A DNA stretch of 64,000 bases from JAKAGZ01 sp964412105 (GTDB lineage Bacteria > Bacteroidota > Ignavibacteria > Ignavibacteriales > Ignavibacteriaceae), in contig CAYPNM010000004.1 in assembly GCA_964412105.1 (NCBI GenBank), positions 59,157 to 123,156 on the forward strand, read 5' to 3'. The notes beneath the pieces are model-generated. The model saw only the letters and a program-made list of their open reading frames with translations, did no database searches and was not told the DNA's origin. The position numbers and the translations under genes are program-made. This document shows, one piece after another, positions 27,643 to 36,657 of this stretch. Within the stretch, counting starts at the first letter, position 1, and every line of letters begins with the position of its first letter.

Positions 27643-28188
27643 TCACTTCAAATTTCTAAAATAATTTATCAATTCCTCCCTGTTTGCTCTTGAAATTTCT
27701 CTGCCTTTGATAGGAAATTCCGGAATGCTCCTTGCCAGATGTCTTAGTTGATGAACGTTCATTGAATCAATATCGTCTATAGTCCCTGCTCCAGTTACTT
27801 CTTCTTTTCCAAAAGCTTCTTTTCTTAACCTGGATAATGTGCTTGAAGAAGGCTCCTTAGTATTTGCTTCTTCTTTTTCGCCCCCACTCTTAGGAGATAC
27901 TTCAGGAATGGTCTCATCTATTTCGGGGAGCATTGAAATTAATTGTTCATCAGGTTGAGGAATGATATGAGTTGAAACTACCTGCCCAATTCTGGTTGCA
28001 GCCGCTGATCCTGCATCAACTGCCGATCTGACTGCAGCGGTTTCTCCGACAACTTTAATTGTTACTAATGCAGGTCTGATAATAGTCTTTCCTGCAAAGG
28101 AAACATTTGCTGCTTTTAACATCGCATCGGCTGCCTCTATGGCAGCCACTAATCCCTTGGTCTCAACCAACCCTAACGCCTTTGACAT
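27643..28188 (-). CDS. Bacterial microcompartment shell protein (BMC) with Rho-N/SAP-like C-terminal tail
   Basis: 181 aa. Residues 1-90 form a single BMC domain: LGLVETKGLVAAIEAADAML, then ITIKVVGETAAVRSAVDAGS and the strand VSTHIIPQPDEQL. An acidic, Ser/Glu/Lys-rich linker (about 91-130) leads to a final 45-residue domain, MNVHQLRHLARSIPEFPIKG followed by REELINYF, which resembles the Rho N-terminal/SAP-like helical fold often found in nucleic-acid-binding tails. Extended shell proteins such as EutK and PduK also carry C-terminal additions. It follows the 92-aa shell gene by six bases and is followed by a terminator. Confidence 0.85.
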   Translation of the reverse strand: MSKALGLVETKGLVAAIEAADAMLKAANVSFAGKTIIRPALVTIKVVGETAAVRSAVDAGSAAATRIGQVVSTHIIPQPDEQLISMLPEIDETIPEVSPKSGGEKEEANTKEPSSSTLSRLRKEAFGKEEVTGAGTIDDIDSMNVHQLRHLARSIPEFPIKGREISRANREELINYFRNLK

Positions 28189-28194
28189 AATTCA

Positions 28195-28473
28195 CTATTT
28201 TCTTTTTGGAAGTATTTGTTCAACTTCTGCGTGAGGACGTGGAATAACGTGAACTGACACTAACTCACCAACTCTTTGAGCCGCCGCTGCGCCTGCGTCG
28301 GTTGCTGCTTTAACTGCACCTACGTCCCCGCGAACCATAACAGTTACATATCCACCGCCGATGGTCTCCTTACCTAATAGCTCAACCTTGGCTGCCTTTA
28401 CCATAGCATCAGCAGCTTCAATAGAACCAACAAGCCCTTTTGTTTCTATCATTCCAAGTGCGTCAAGTGCCAT
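28195..28473 (-). CDS. Bacterial microcompartment hexameric shell protein (PduA/EutM/CcmK-like)
   Basis: 92 aa, the size of a minimal BMC-H protein: LGMIETKGLVGSIEAADAMV, then the KAAKVEL strand, GGGYVTVMVRGDVGAVKAAT (pore-side loop near GGG), and the ending VSVHVIPRPHAEVEQIL. Six copies form a flat hexamer with a central pore. First gene of a two-gene operon with its own promoter. No encapsulated enzyme, pentamer (BMC-P) or trimer (BMC-T) gene is in the window. Confidence 0.95.
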   Translation of the reverse strand: MALDALGMIETKGLVGSIEAADAMVKAAKVELLGKETIGGGYVTVMVRGDVGAVKAATDAGAAAAQRVGELVSVHVIPRPHAEVEQILPKRK

Positions 28474-28507
28474 TGATATGCTCCAAATATTTTGAATTGT
28501 TTTTTGA

Positions 28508-28536
28508 AAAATACTTTATAAGGACTTAAATGTCAA
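28508..28536 (-). promoter_or_regulatory. Sigma-70-type promoter of the shell-protein operon
   Basis: On the minus strand TTGACA (28536-28531), a 17-base spacer and TATTTT (28513-28508) lie about 35 bases before the ATG of the 92-aa shell protein. The -35 box is perfect, the -10 box matches 4 of 6. Prediction from sequence only. Confidence 0.6.
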
Positions 28537-28567
28537 TTATAAAGTTTTTTATTACTGCCACTTAAAA

Positions 28568-29005
28568 CTAATCTTTAAGCCGCCTCTCATTCAGATATTC
28601 CTGCAAAACAATTGCCGCCGCATTTCTGTCAATTATTCCTTTATCCCTTCTTTTGCTTTTTTTATTTGTGCTCAAAATCATCATTTCGGTAGCAATTGAT
28701 GATGTATATCTTTCATCCCAGAGAATTACTTTGATTTTGTACCTTTTTTCCAGATCCGCTTTAAACCTGCTAATTTTATCAGAAAGTGAAGAAGGCTTTC
28801 CATCTTCCCTGAAAGGATATCCCAGTATTATCTCTGTGACACTTTTATCCTTGACAAGTTTATCAAGCTCGCTCCAAATTTTGCTATCGTTTTTGATTGT
28901 TATGTGCGGGTAGGCGAATGTAAAAAGAGGATCACTAAGCGCAACTCCGATCCTTTTTGCTCCGTAATCTAGAGCCATTATTCTAGTTTCATTCCCCTCA
29001 GACAT
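28568..29005 (-). CDS. ruvX: Putative Holliday junction resolvase / pre-16S rRNA nuclease
   Basis: 145 aa, RNase H-like YqgF/RuvX family. Metal-binding acidic residues occur in IMALDYGAKRIGVALSD (Asp near residue 13), in the strand EIILGYPF, in WDERYTSSIA and in IDRNAAAIVLQEYL near the C terminus. In E. coli the enzyme trims the 5' end of 16S rRNA. It lies five bases after the RelA/SpoT gene. Confidence 0.93.
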   Translation of the reverse strand: MSEGNETRIMALDYGAKRIGVALSDPLFTFAYPHITIKNDSKIWSELDKLVKDKSVTEIILGYPFREDGKPSSLSDKISRFKADLEKRYKIKVILWDERYTSSIATEMMILSTNKKSKRRDKGIIDRNAAAIVLQEYLNERRLKD

Positions 29006-29010
29006 TGGTA

Positions 29011-31185
29011 TTAAACGCTTTCAAATCTTTCAACTGAATAGATACCTCTTAATTTTCTTAGCCTTTCAATGATTCTTGTAAGATGCTCGATATTATGAAC
29101 GTACAAAGTTACGCTCCCTTCGAATGAAGAATTAGCTGTATTTAAATTAATTGATTTGATATTTGTGTTTTGATAGGATACAATCGCGTGTGAAATTTCA
29201 TTTAAGATTCCGGGTATATCGTCGCCTGCCACAGTCAACCCTGCTACAAAAAGAGAACTGTCTGATTCAGGCCACTGAACCGGTACTAGTTTTGAATTGT
29301 CTTTTTCTGCAATATTTAATAATGTGTTGCAAGTCTTCCTGTGGATTTTTATCCCCTCCCCCACTGTAATGTAGCCAACCACAGGATCACCTGGAATTGG
29401 GTTACAGCATTTTGCGTAAGAATACAATATTGAAGATCTTTTCCCTTCAATTAATACTCCGCCGATATCAGTCCTTGCAGTTGCGGCAAAATTATCGAAT
29501 CGCAATGGATGTTCGTCTTTGTCTTTTCTATCTTGCTCCCGGGTTGCTGTTAGTATTTCATCAAGATTTATTTTCCCCTGCGCAATTGCCTTAAAGAATT
29601 GCTTGGTGTTATCAAATTTCAAATTAGTGGAAATTTTTTCAACATCGCTTGGAGTAAAAGACAATTTCATTTTTTTTGTTTTCTTTTCCCATAAATCCTT
29701 ACCTAATCCGACGACCTCTTCTTCCTCCTTATTTATCCATTTCCTGATTACAGATTTTGCTTTGTGCGTAGTAACGAACTTAGCCCAGTTTTTATTGGGA
29801 TGCTGATTCTTTGATGTGATAATTTCAACTTGATCTCCGCTATGCAGCATCGTATCCAGAGGTACAATTTTTCCATTTACTTTTGCCCCTATACAATGAA
29901 AACCTACATTGCTATGAATTGCAAATGCAAAATCAACCGGAGTTGAGTTAGCAGGCAACCGTCTCAATTCACCCTTTGGAGTAAAAACATAAATTTCATA
30001 TTGATAAAGATTAAGCTTAAAACCTTCCAATAATTCTTTACGTGCTTCATCTTTAGAAGCATTTTCAAATATTTCACGAATCCAGTTTACCCATGTTTCA
30101 AGATCTTTGTTTGAAGCGTTCTTATCTTCTTTATAGCGCCAGTGAGCAGCAACTCCTTTTTCAGCAACTTCATGCATCTTGGTAGTCCGTATCTGCACTT
30201 CTACGAGTCTTCCTTCAGGTCCAATTACTGTAGTATGAATAGATTGATAATTGTTGGTCTTTGGAATTGAGATGTAATCTTTAAATCTATCTGGCACAGG
30301 AAGATAAATTTGATTTACTATTCCAAGAGTAGTGTAACAATCATTTGTGTTTGTAGTATCGAGAATTATCCTAATTGCAAAGAGGTCATAAATTTCTTCA
30401 AAAGGTTTGTTTCGTCTTACCATCTTTCTATAAATGCTGTAAAGATGTTTTGCCCTTCCACTAATTTCGTATTTTAAGGAATACTCGAGTAGTTTTTCTT
30501 TTATAGGCTCGCTGAATTTTTTAATATAAGATTCTCTTTCACGCCTTTTGCTTTTAATCTTTTTTGCAATCTCTTCGTACGCTTCTTTATTGAGATATTT
30601 AAATGAAAGATCCTCCAGTTCCCATTTTACGCGCCCCAATCCAAAACGATTTGCAAAGGGAGCATATATTTCAAGAGTTTCCTGCGCAATTCTTCTCTGT
30701 TTGTCTGGACTAACAAATTCAAGTGTTCTCATATTATGCAAACGATCAGCAAATTTTACTAGTATCACTCGAACATCCTTAACCATAGAAAGTAGAAGTT
30801 TTCTATAATTTTCTGCCTGAGTGATTTCCTGTCCCTTAAAAATTCCGCTGATTTTTGTAACACCATCTACGATTTCTGCCACTTCAGTGCCAAATTCCCT
30901 TGCCAGCATATCAAGATTAAATTCCGTATCCTCGACAACATCGTGCAATAGTGTTGCTACAACTGTAGTGTCATCCAACGGAAATTCTTTTGCCACGATC
31001 ATTGCAACTTCATAAGGATGAGTAAAATAAGGTTCACCGGAAGCACGAAGATCATTTTTGTGAGCTTCGACACAAAATTCAAATGCTTTCGCAATCAACG
31101 GCTCATTAATGGATAGCAAATTTTTCTTGCAAATCTCAATGAGATCGTCAAGCATTTTTTTGTCTTTTGTACTCGTAATACTCAT
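29011..31185 (-). CDS. (p)ppGpp synthetase/hydrolase, RelA/SpoT family
   Basis: 724 aa with the full Rel layout. The HD hydrolase domain has the intact HD pair in ATLLHDVVEDTEF near residue 82. The synthetase domain has DRFKDYISIPK and NYQSIHTTVIGP, and VEVQIRT with the catalytic Glu. A TGS domain follows (VFTPKGELRRLPANSTPVDF), then a zinc-finger-like segment (AKCCNPIPGD), and a C-terminal ACT domain. Both activities look intact, so it is probably a bifunctional Rel enzyme controlling the stringent response. Confidence 0.94.
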   Translation of the reverse strand: MSITSTKDKKMLDDLIEICKKNLLSINEPLIAKAFEFCVEAHKNDLRASGEPYFTHPYEVAMIVAKEFPLDDTTVVATLLHDVVEDTEFNLDMLAREFGTEVAEIVDGVTKISGIFKGQEITQAENYRKLLLSMVKDVRVILVKFADRLHNMRTLEFVSPDKQRRIAQETLEIYAPFANRFGLGRVKWELEDLSFKYLNKEAYEEIAKKIKSKRRERESYIKKFSEPIKEKLLEYSLKYEISGRAKHLYSIYRKMVRRNKPFEEIYDLFAIRIILDTTNTNDCYTTLGIVNQIYLPVPDRFKDYISIPKTNNYQSIHTTVIGPEGRLVEVQIRTTKMHEVAEKGVAAHWRYKEDKNASNKDLETWVNWIREIFENASKDEARKELLEGFKLNLYQYEIYVFTPKGELRRLPANSTPVDFAFAIHSNVGFHCIGAKVNGKIVPLDTMLHSGDQVEIITSKNQHPNKNWAKFVTTHKAKSVIRKWINKEEEEVVGLGKDLWEKKTKKMKLSFTPSDVEKISTNLKFDNTKQFFKAIAQGKINLDEILTATREQDRKDKDEHPLRFDNFAATARTDIGGVLIEGKRSSILYSYAKCCNPIPGDPVVGYITVGEGIKIHRKTCNTLLNIAEKDNSKLVPVQWPESDSSLFVAGLTVAGDDIPGILNEISHAIVSYQNTNIKSINLNTANSSFEGSVTLYVHNIEHLTRIIERLRKLRGIYSVERFESV

Positions 31186-31266
31186 AGTTTAAAGCATAAA
31201 TATGCAATTTAATTTTGCTTAAATTTACTTTATTTTTAACAATAGATAAAGTGCGGAAAAAGGGAC

Positions 31267-32292
31267 TTATTGCTTACTTAAAAGTTGTTGTTTCAAATCT
31301 TCAACTCGATTTAGCCTATCTCCCAATCTGTTCCTGGTGTATTCAGGGATATTTTTCCTCGAAAGTATCTGGTTGCATAGCTCAAGCGCTTTCTTTTTAT
31401 CCCCTTGTTTAACATAGAGTTGAGCAAGAATGTGCTTTAGCACAATTTCATTAAAGAAATTTGAGTTGGGCAGTTTAGAATAGAAATCTAATAATTCTTG
31501 ATAAATAATTATGGCCTTTCGAATATCAACATTTTCAAACGCCCTTGCCAGAGGCCACATAAAAAATCTGCTCCCTGGATATTGCTTTAACGTTTTTTCA
31601 GCCAGATCTATGGCAGCCTGGTAATTCTTTTGATCGATATAAATCCACAGCAAAGAGTAAATGGCAGAGTACCTGTGATATGAAGCATGATTCACAGCAA
31701 CCTGAAGATTTTTAATACCAAGTTCGGTTTCGTCTTTTATAAAAGGGAGCCATTTAAGAAATTCTGTTTTCCTGCTCCGCCAGTATTGATAGCTTCCAAT
31801 CGCTATTTTTGACTCATAAAATGCCGGATCAATTTTCAAGCATCTTTCAAAATCACGAACTGCATCGACTCCGTTTGAAAAAGCAGAGAGCCAGTTTTTC
31901 TGGAGCACCTGGTAGTATGCATAATAACCTTCTTTCAAAGCCTTGAAATATATAAACCATAAATTACTATCATCTTTGTCCAGTAAATTTTCAGTTTTTG
32001 TTTCAGCAGTATCAAGATTTTGAGTAATAAAGTTATCATTGTATGGTACCTCATAATCATAGGCTCTGGCAATCTCAGTTGCCACAATGTAAATATTACC
32101 TAATGGAAGCTTGGGATAAGAGTTGTTCAATTGCACAAATGTTGATTCTGCACGTGAGTAATTCTGAAGAATAATGTCATTGATACCTGAATTTAAAAGA
32201 GAATCTACAACCGGATCAGGATATGTCTGAGCAAATCCTTTAAATGATACAACAAATAAAAAGATGACAAAGATTTTTTTATAAAGTCCCAA
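31267..32292 (-). CDS. Exported TPR protein, unknown function
   Basis: About 341 aa. The most likely start is a TTG at 32292, nine bases after an AGGAG that lies inside the end of upp; another in-frame TTG at 32316 is possible. A signal peptide (IFVIFLFVVSFKGFAQ) is followed by helical repeats typical of TPR solenoids (INDIILQNYSRAESTF, INLAEKTLKQYPGSRFF-like segments, QLYVKQGDKKKALELCNQIL). It probably acts as a periplasmic or outer-membrane scaffold. The gene overlaps upp by 14 bases. Confidence 0.75.
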   Translation of the reverse strand: MGLYKKIFVIFLFVVSFKGFAQTYPDPVVDSLLNSGINDIILQNYSRAESTFVQLNNSYPKLPLGNIYIVATEIARAYDYEVPYNDNFITQNLDTAETKTENLLDKDDSNLWFIYFKALKEGYYAYYQVLQKNWLSAFSNGVDAVRDFERCLKIDPAFYESKIAIGSYQYWRSRKTEFLKWLPFIKDETELGIKNLQVAVNHASYHRYSAIYSLLWIYIDQKNYQAAIDLAEKTLKQYPGSRFFMWPLARAFENVDIRKAIIIYQELLDFYSKLPNSNFFNEIVLKHILAQLYVKQGDKKKALELCNQILSRKNIPEYTRNRLGDRLNRVEDLKQQLLSKQ

Positions 32293-32917
32293 ATGTTCTG
32301 TCTCCTGCGTCTCCAAGCCCTGGCAAAATGTAACCTTTATTATTTAATTTTCTATCGAGTGATGCTCCATAAATTGTAACTTCGGGATGGTCTTTTTCCA
32401 GTTTTTTTATTCCTTCAGGAGCTGCTACCAGACATGCAAAGATAATATTTTTTGCTCCCCTTTTTTTCAAAAATTTAATGGCTTCAGATGCGCTGCCACC
32501 GGTCGCCAGCATTGGATCAATCAAAATTACTGTAGCAACATCAATATTTTTTGGTGTTTTATAGTAATATTCTACAGGCATTAAAGTATTCTCATCCCTT
32601 TGAAGACCAATGTGACCAACTCTTGCATCAGGAAGAATTGCTAAAAATCCACTCACCATTCCAAGACCTGCTCTTAAAACCGGTACTAATACTACATCTT
32701 GGGAAATTTTATAGCCTTCGGTAATTTCCAGCGGAGTTTCAACCTTAAAATCCGACAAATTAAAATTTCTACTAATCTCAACTGACAAAACAGTAGAAAG
32801 TCTTTTTACCGCTGCTCTGAAGGCTTCAGGCTGAGTTGATTTATCACGTAGTAATGTAACATCCCTCTTAACAATTGGATGGTTAATTAAATTGAAATTT
32901 TTATAATTAGCTGCCAT
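32279..32917 (-). CDS. upp: Uracil phosphoribosyltransferase
   Basis: 212 aa, normal length. It makes UMP from uracil and PRPP in pyrimidine salvage. The PRPP-binding motif VILIDPMLATGGSASEAI is near residue 130, and the uracil-binding C-terminal region reads YILPGLGDAGDRTFGT. MAANYKNFNLINHPIVKRD is a normal family start. Confidence 0.96.
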   Translation of the reverse strand: MAANYKNFNLINHPIVKRDVTLLRDKSTQPEAFRAAVKRLSTVLSVEISRNFNLSDFKVETPLEITEGYKISQDVVLVPVLRAGLGMVSGFLAILPDARVGHIGLQRDENTLMPVEYYYKTPKNIDVATVILIDPMLATGGSASEAIKFLKKRGAKNIIFACLVAAPEGIKKLEKDHPEVTIYGASLDRKLNNKGYILPGLGDAGDRTFGTL

Positions 32918-32933
32918 TAATTTTCTCCGGAAA

Positions 32934-34283
32934 TTATTTGATTTTTCTTCCCAGTATTGATAACAAATTTACCATTGGTGAAAGTGGCGGAGTATAGTTA
33001 TAATTAATCGAAGATAATTCGCTAGCACAATGCTTTGTTTTAATAAAAGCAGAAATCAAATCCCCATAACCTGAGACTTCTCTGCCACCAAAGAATGTTG
33101 CTCCCAAAATTCTTTTGTTTTCCCTTTCATAATTAATCTTTCCAAATACTTTATCGCTTTCAGGCATTACTTCAATCAAATTCGGGACAACCTCCTGAAC
33201 AGAACTAAATAAATATTTCTCTTCTCTGGCCTCTTTCGAACTAAGTCCAACTTTAATCAAAAATTTATTAAATATTTTAACCGACAAATTTTTTACTACA
33301 GGTTCTACTCTTTTATTTCCTCCAGCTGCATTTTCACCTGCAATATGTCCAAAATCGTGTGCTATGGTTGCAATTGGGAAATAATCGGGTCGGTTGGTAA
33401 CTGCGTTTGTAACTTCGATACAATCACCGGCCGCGTAAATGTCTTGACAGGATGTTCTTAACCTTGAATCCACTTTAATGCCGCCTTTCGATCCAATTTC
33501 CAATCCACAGTTATTGGCCAAATTTACATTCGGAATAGATCCGGTTGCATTTAGAATTATATCAAATTCCAGCAGTCTGCTATCGAGGTTGATACTCCTT
33601 AAATAATCACCTGAAGTTGTGATTTTAATTGTATCCGCGTTGCCGTAAAATGAAATTTTATTATGTTTTAACAGTTCATAGGTCAAATGTTGAATATCAA
33701 TTTCAGATGATGGAATAGGGTATTGAAATTTTTCCAGAATGGTCACAGTGATACCACGACTGTGCAAAGCATCCGCTGCTTCAAGGCCAATATAACCAGA
33801 ACCAATAATAACTGCATTTTTCACACTATTTTTGTTCATCAGTTCCAGAATATTAATCAGGTCCTGAACATTTTTTAAATTATAAACATTTTTTAATCCC
33901 GGCGGAAATTGCTCAAGTTTACGCGCAATGGATCCGGTTGCCAATATTAATTTGTCATAGTAGAATTCCAGCGAATTGCCTTTTCGAATATCTTTTACAA
34001 TTACCTTTTTATCATTTCGGTTTATGGATTCAACTTTATGGTTAATAAAAACCATAACACCTTTATCTTTAAAGAATTGTTCTGGTGAAAAAAAGATTAT
34101 TTTTTTATAATCATCAATTTCTCCCGATAAGACATAGGGCATTTCACAGGTACCGGTAGATATATAACTGCCTGCTTCAAAAAGTAAGACTTCTGCTTCA
34201 GGATTAAATCTTTTGGCTTTAGCTGCAGCAGCTGGTCCTGCAGCATTTCCACCGACAACAATTATTTTCTTCGGTTTTATCAT
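32934..34283 (-). CDS. FAD-dependent pyridine nucleotide-disulfide oxidoreductase (CoA-disulfide reductase/NADH oxidase-like)
   Basis: 449 aa. The N-terminal FAD site reads VVGGNAAGPAAAAKAKRF, the single redox Cys sits in STGTCEMPYVLSG near residue 47, the NAD(P) site reads AVIIGSGYIGLEAADAL, and the second FAD motif reads DIYAAGDCIEV. One Cys instead of CxxxxC places it in the CoA-disulfide reductase / NADH oxidase / persulfide reductase group. No rhodanese domain is attached. The ATG overlaps der by four bases. The exact substrate is open. Confidence 0.85.
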   Translation of the reverse strand: MIKPKKIIVVGGNAAGPAAAAKAKRFNPEAEVLLFEAGSYISTGTCEMPYVLSGEIDDYKKIIFFSPEQFFKDKGVMVFINHKVESINRNDKKVIVKDIRKGNSLEFYYDKLILATGSIARKLEQFPPGLKNVYNLKNVQDLINILELMNKNSVKNAVIIGSGYIGLEAADALHSRGITVTILEKFQYPIPSSEIDIQHLTYELLKHNKISFYGNADTIKITTSGDYLRSINLDSRLLEFDIILNATGSIPNVNLANNCGLEIGSKGGIKVDSRLRTSCQDIYAAGDCIEVTNAVTNRPDYFPIATIAHDFGHIAGENAAGGNKRVEPVVKNLSVKIFNKFLIKVGLSSKEAREEKYLFSSVQEVVPNLIEVMPESDKVFGKINYERENKRILGATFFGGREVSGYGDLISAFIKTKHCASELSSINYNYTPPLSPMVNLLSILGRKIK

Positions 34284-35599
34284 TTTTCCTTAAAACTCAA
34301 AGTAAACGATACACCTTCAAACCCAAAATGTTTTCTTATTAACTTTTCAAGGAATCTCTTGTAATGATCAGGAATATTCTTTGGATAATTAGTAAAAAAA
34401 AGAAAAATCGGGTAATGTTTCCCCACCTGTGTAATATATTTTATTTTAACCTCCTTTCCCGTATGAGTGGTCGGTGGATGAATTTTTTCTATCTCCGGCA
34501 AAAGAGTATCATTTAACTCACTGGTTGGGATTTTCTTTTTCCTTTCTGCAAATATTTTTTTGCTCAATTCAACAAGCTTAAAAATCCTTTGTTTCGTTAA
34601 TGCTGATACAAATATTACGGGAATGAAATCAATTGCTCCTAATTTCCGCCTTACTTCGTCTTCCATTTTCTTAGCTGTATTGGTCTCCTTCTCAATAAGA
34701 TCCCATTTATTTACTGCTATAATAATACCTTTCCTCCACCTCACAGCTTCGTCAATTATTTTCTGATCCTGTTTTTCTAATCCTGAATTAGCATCTATCA
34801 TAATAATTGCAACATCACATTCACCAATAGCTTTTAATGAACGAAGATTAGAATAAAATTCTATACTTTCATCCACTTTTTTCTTTTTCCGCAGACCAGC
34901 CGTATCAATTAATAAGATCTCTTCCCCATAATATTTCAGGATTGAATCAAGACTATCGCGTGTAGTTCCGGGAATTTCGGTTACAATGCTTCGATCAAAA
35001 CCAAGTAGTGCATTTGCTAATGAGGATTTACCAACATTTGGTTTGCCAACTATTGCAATTTTTAGTCGACTATCTTCATCTCCAACATTTCCTTTTAATT
35101 GGAAATCTTTTGTCAGCTGATCTAAAAAATCGCCAATTTTTCTACCCATGAGTGCCGAAATATCATATACCTTATCAACACCAAGTGCATAAAATTCATT
35201 TGCGGCTGATTCATGTTTATTAGAATCCACTTTGTTTGCAAGGAGAAAAAAATCTTTATTTGCTCCCCTCAGCATTTCTATAATTTCCGCATCCAGTGGA
35301 TTCACACCGTCACGTACGTCCACCATAAAAATAATTTTATCTGCCTCGTCTATCGCTATTTCTACCTGTTCTCTTATCGCAGTTTCAAAAAGATCAGGTG
35401 AGTTTGGAACATAACCACCTGTATCAATGAGCCTGAATTCTTTTCCCGCCCACTCAGCTTCACCATAGTTGCGGTCACGAGTAACTCCGCTGACATCATC
35501 AACAATTGCATTTTTATGCCCTATCAACCTGTTAAACAGTGTTGACTTGCCAACATTGGGTCTTCCGACTATTACCACGAGTGGTTTTTTCATATCCAA
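34280..35599 (-). CDS. der: Ribosome-assembly GTPase Der (EngA)
   Basis: 439 aa, two tandem GTPase domains and a KH-like C-terminal domain. Domain 1: GRPNVGKSTLFN, DTGGYVP, NKVD. Domain 2: GKPNVGKSSLAN, DTAGLRKKKKVDE, NKWD. Both P-loops and the NKxD motifs are intact. Der takes part in 50S subunit assembly. The gene is co-transcribed with the downstream oxidoreductase. Confidence 0.97.
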   Translation of the reverse strand: MDMKKPLVVIVGRPNVGKSTLFNRLIGHKNAIVDDVSGVTRDRNYGEAEWAGKEFRLIDTGGYVPNSPDLFETAIREQVEIAIDEADKIIFMVDVRDGVNPLDAEIIEMLRGANKDFFLLANKVDSNKHESAANEFYALGVDKVYDISALMGRKIGDFLDQLTKDFQLKGNVGDEDSRLKIAIVGKPNVGKSSLANALLGFDRSIVTEIPGTTRDSLDSILKYYGEEILLIDTAGLRKKKKVDESIEFYSNLRSLKAIGECDVAIIMIDANSGLEKQDQKIIDEAVRWRKGIIIAVNKWDLIEKETNTAKKMEDEVRRKLGAIDFIPVIFVSALTKQRIFKLVELSKKIFAERKKKIPTSELNDTLLPEIEKIHPPTTHTGKEVKIKYITQVGKHYPIFLFFTNYPKNIPDHYKRFLEKLIRKHFGFEGVSFTLSFKEK

Positions 35600-35674
35600 A
35601 AATACTAATTAAAACCAAGAATCATCATAAATTGATGTTAATAACGGACTGATCTTTTACAAGGGTTAAGATTA

Positions 35675-35730
35675 TATAAAAAAACGATACAGCCAATCTG
35701 TAAATTTATGCAGCACAGCGGTATCGTTTA
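35675..35730 (-). terminator. Likely terminator after the 295-aa protein gene
   Basis: A 9-bp stem (AAACGATAC 35682-35690 with GTATCGTTT 35721-35729) encloses a 30-base loop; on the minus strand it is followed by seven T. It lies 20 bases past the stop of the gene ending at 35749. The long loop lowers confidence. Confidence 0.65.
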
Positions 35731-35748
35731 AAACCGGATATTTAATAA

Positions 35749-36636
35749 TTAGAAGCTAAAACTAACGTTTATAGTAGGATAATACTCTATGCGATACGCT
35801 AAATTTATTGATTTTACCCTCATATTTACTGATAAATTTTTATTAAATCTTGCAGCTCCCCAAGCTGCTTCAAGAGAACTCACAATATGATTAATATAAA
35901 TTAGTGCTACCGCTCTGGCTGAAACACGGTATAAATCATTTGCTTCGCCACGCTGATCGGAATAGTATAAAAACTCCGATGAGAGTATATGAAAATCTGT
36001 ATCGGTTTGATTTGCATCATCCCAACCATGACTGTACTGAGGGTATTTGCCTATCAATTCATAGTATTGTTGGTCTCCGGGTCGCGGAAGATTATGAGAG
36101 TAACCATCACCAATATCGGTTTCCAATCGGTTCAGCTCGCTCCACACAACATTGCCGTTAATATCAAAAACATGATAGTTAGCCGGATCCAATGCTGAGT
36201 TTAAATATTGCAAATGATTGAGAGTCCATTGAGCATAAGTTTTAACACTCCAGTGTTGATTTGCATAATTTTGGAAGTAATTTGTTTGATTATTTCCCTT
36301 ATTATTATAAATAACGGCAGTAGTTATAAATGCCGCTTCTGCCACAATGAATATAGCCGACAGCCAATAGTCTCCATTAGAAAATTGCCCCGCTCCGGGA
36401 ATTACTAAAGAAAACAGAGCTGATTTAATTGGGGACTTTCTCTGAGAGGCTTCAAATTCTGACGTTATATTTTCTTCATTAAATTTTGTTAGCAGCATTT
36501 TTGAATCAGAAAAAAGATTACCCGTAAGTATGGTATTCTTTTCCTTTGATTGCCCAAAGATCAATCCGCTTATATACAAAGTGAAAAGGACTAACAGCAA
36601 AGAGAACAATTTTTTTTTCATTTTATTTATAAACAA
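35749..36636 (-). CDS. Exported DUF5683-like protein
   Basis: 295 aa with a signal peptide (KKLFSLLLVLFTLYISGLIFGQ). The central hydrophobic segment SALFSLVIPGAGQFSNGDYWLSAIFIVAEAAF is the pattern seen in DUF5683-type membrane/outer-membrane proteins of Bacteroidota. The C-terminal half alternates strands and ends in NVSFSF, with a terminal Phe, as in outer-membrane barrels. Function unknown. Located 21 bases downstream of the HExxH/PD40 protein gene and followed by a predicted terminator. Confidence 0.7.
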   Translation of the reverse strand: MFINKMKKKLFSLLLVLFTLYISGLIFGQSKEKNTILTGNLFSDSKMLLTKFNEENITSEFEASQRKSPIKSALFSLVIPGAGQFSNGDYWLSAIFIVAEAAFITTAVIYNNKGNNQTNYFQNYANQHWSVKTYAQWTLNHLQYLNSALDPANYHVFDINGNVVWSELNRLETDIGDGYSHNLPRPGDQQYYELIGKYPQYSHGWDDANQTDTDFHILSSEFLYYSDQRGEANDLYRVSARAVALIYINHIVSSLEAAWGAARFNKNLSVNMRVKSINLAYRIEYYPTINVSFSF

Positions 36637-36657
36637 TTATTTATGCAATATTTTTGA

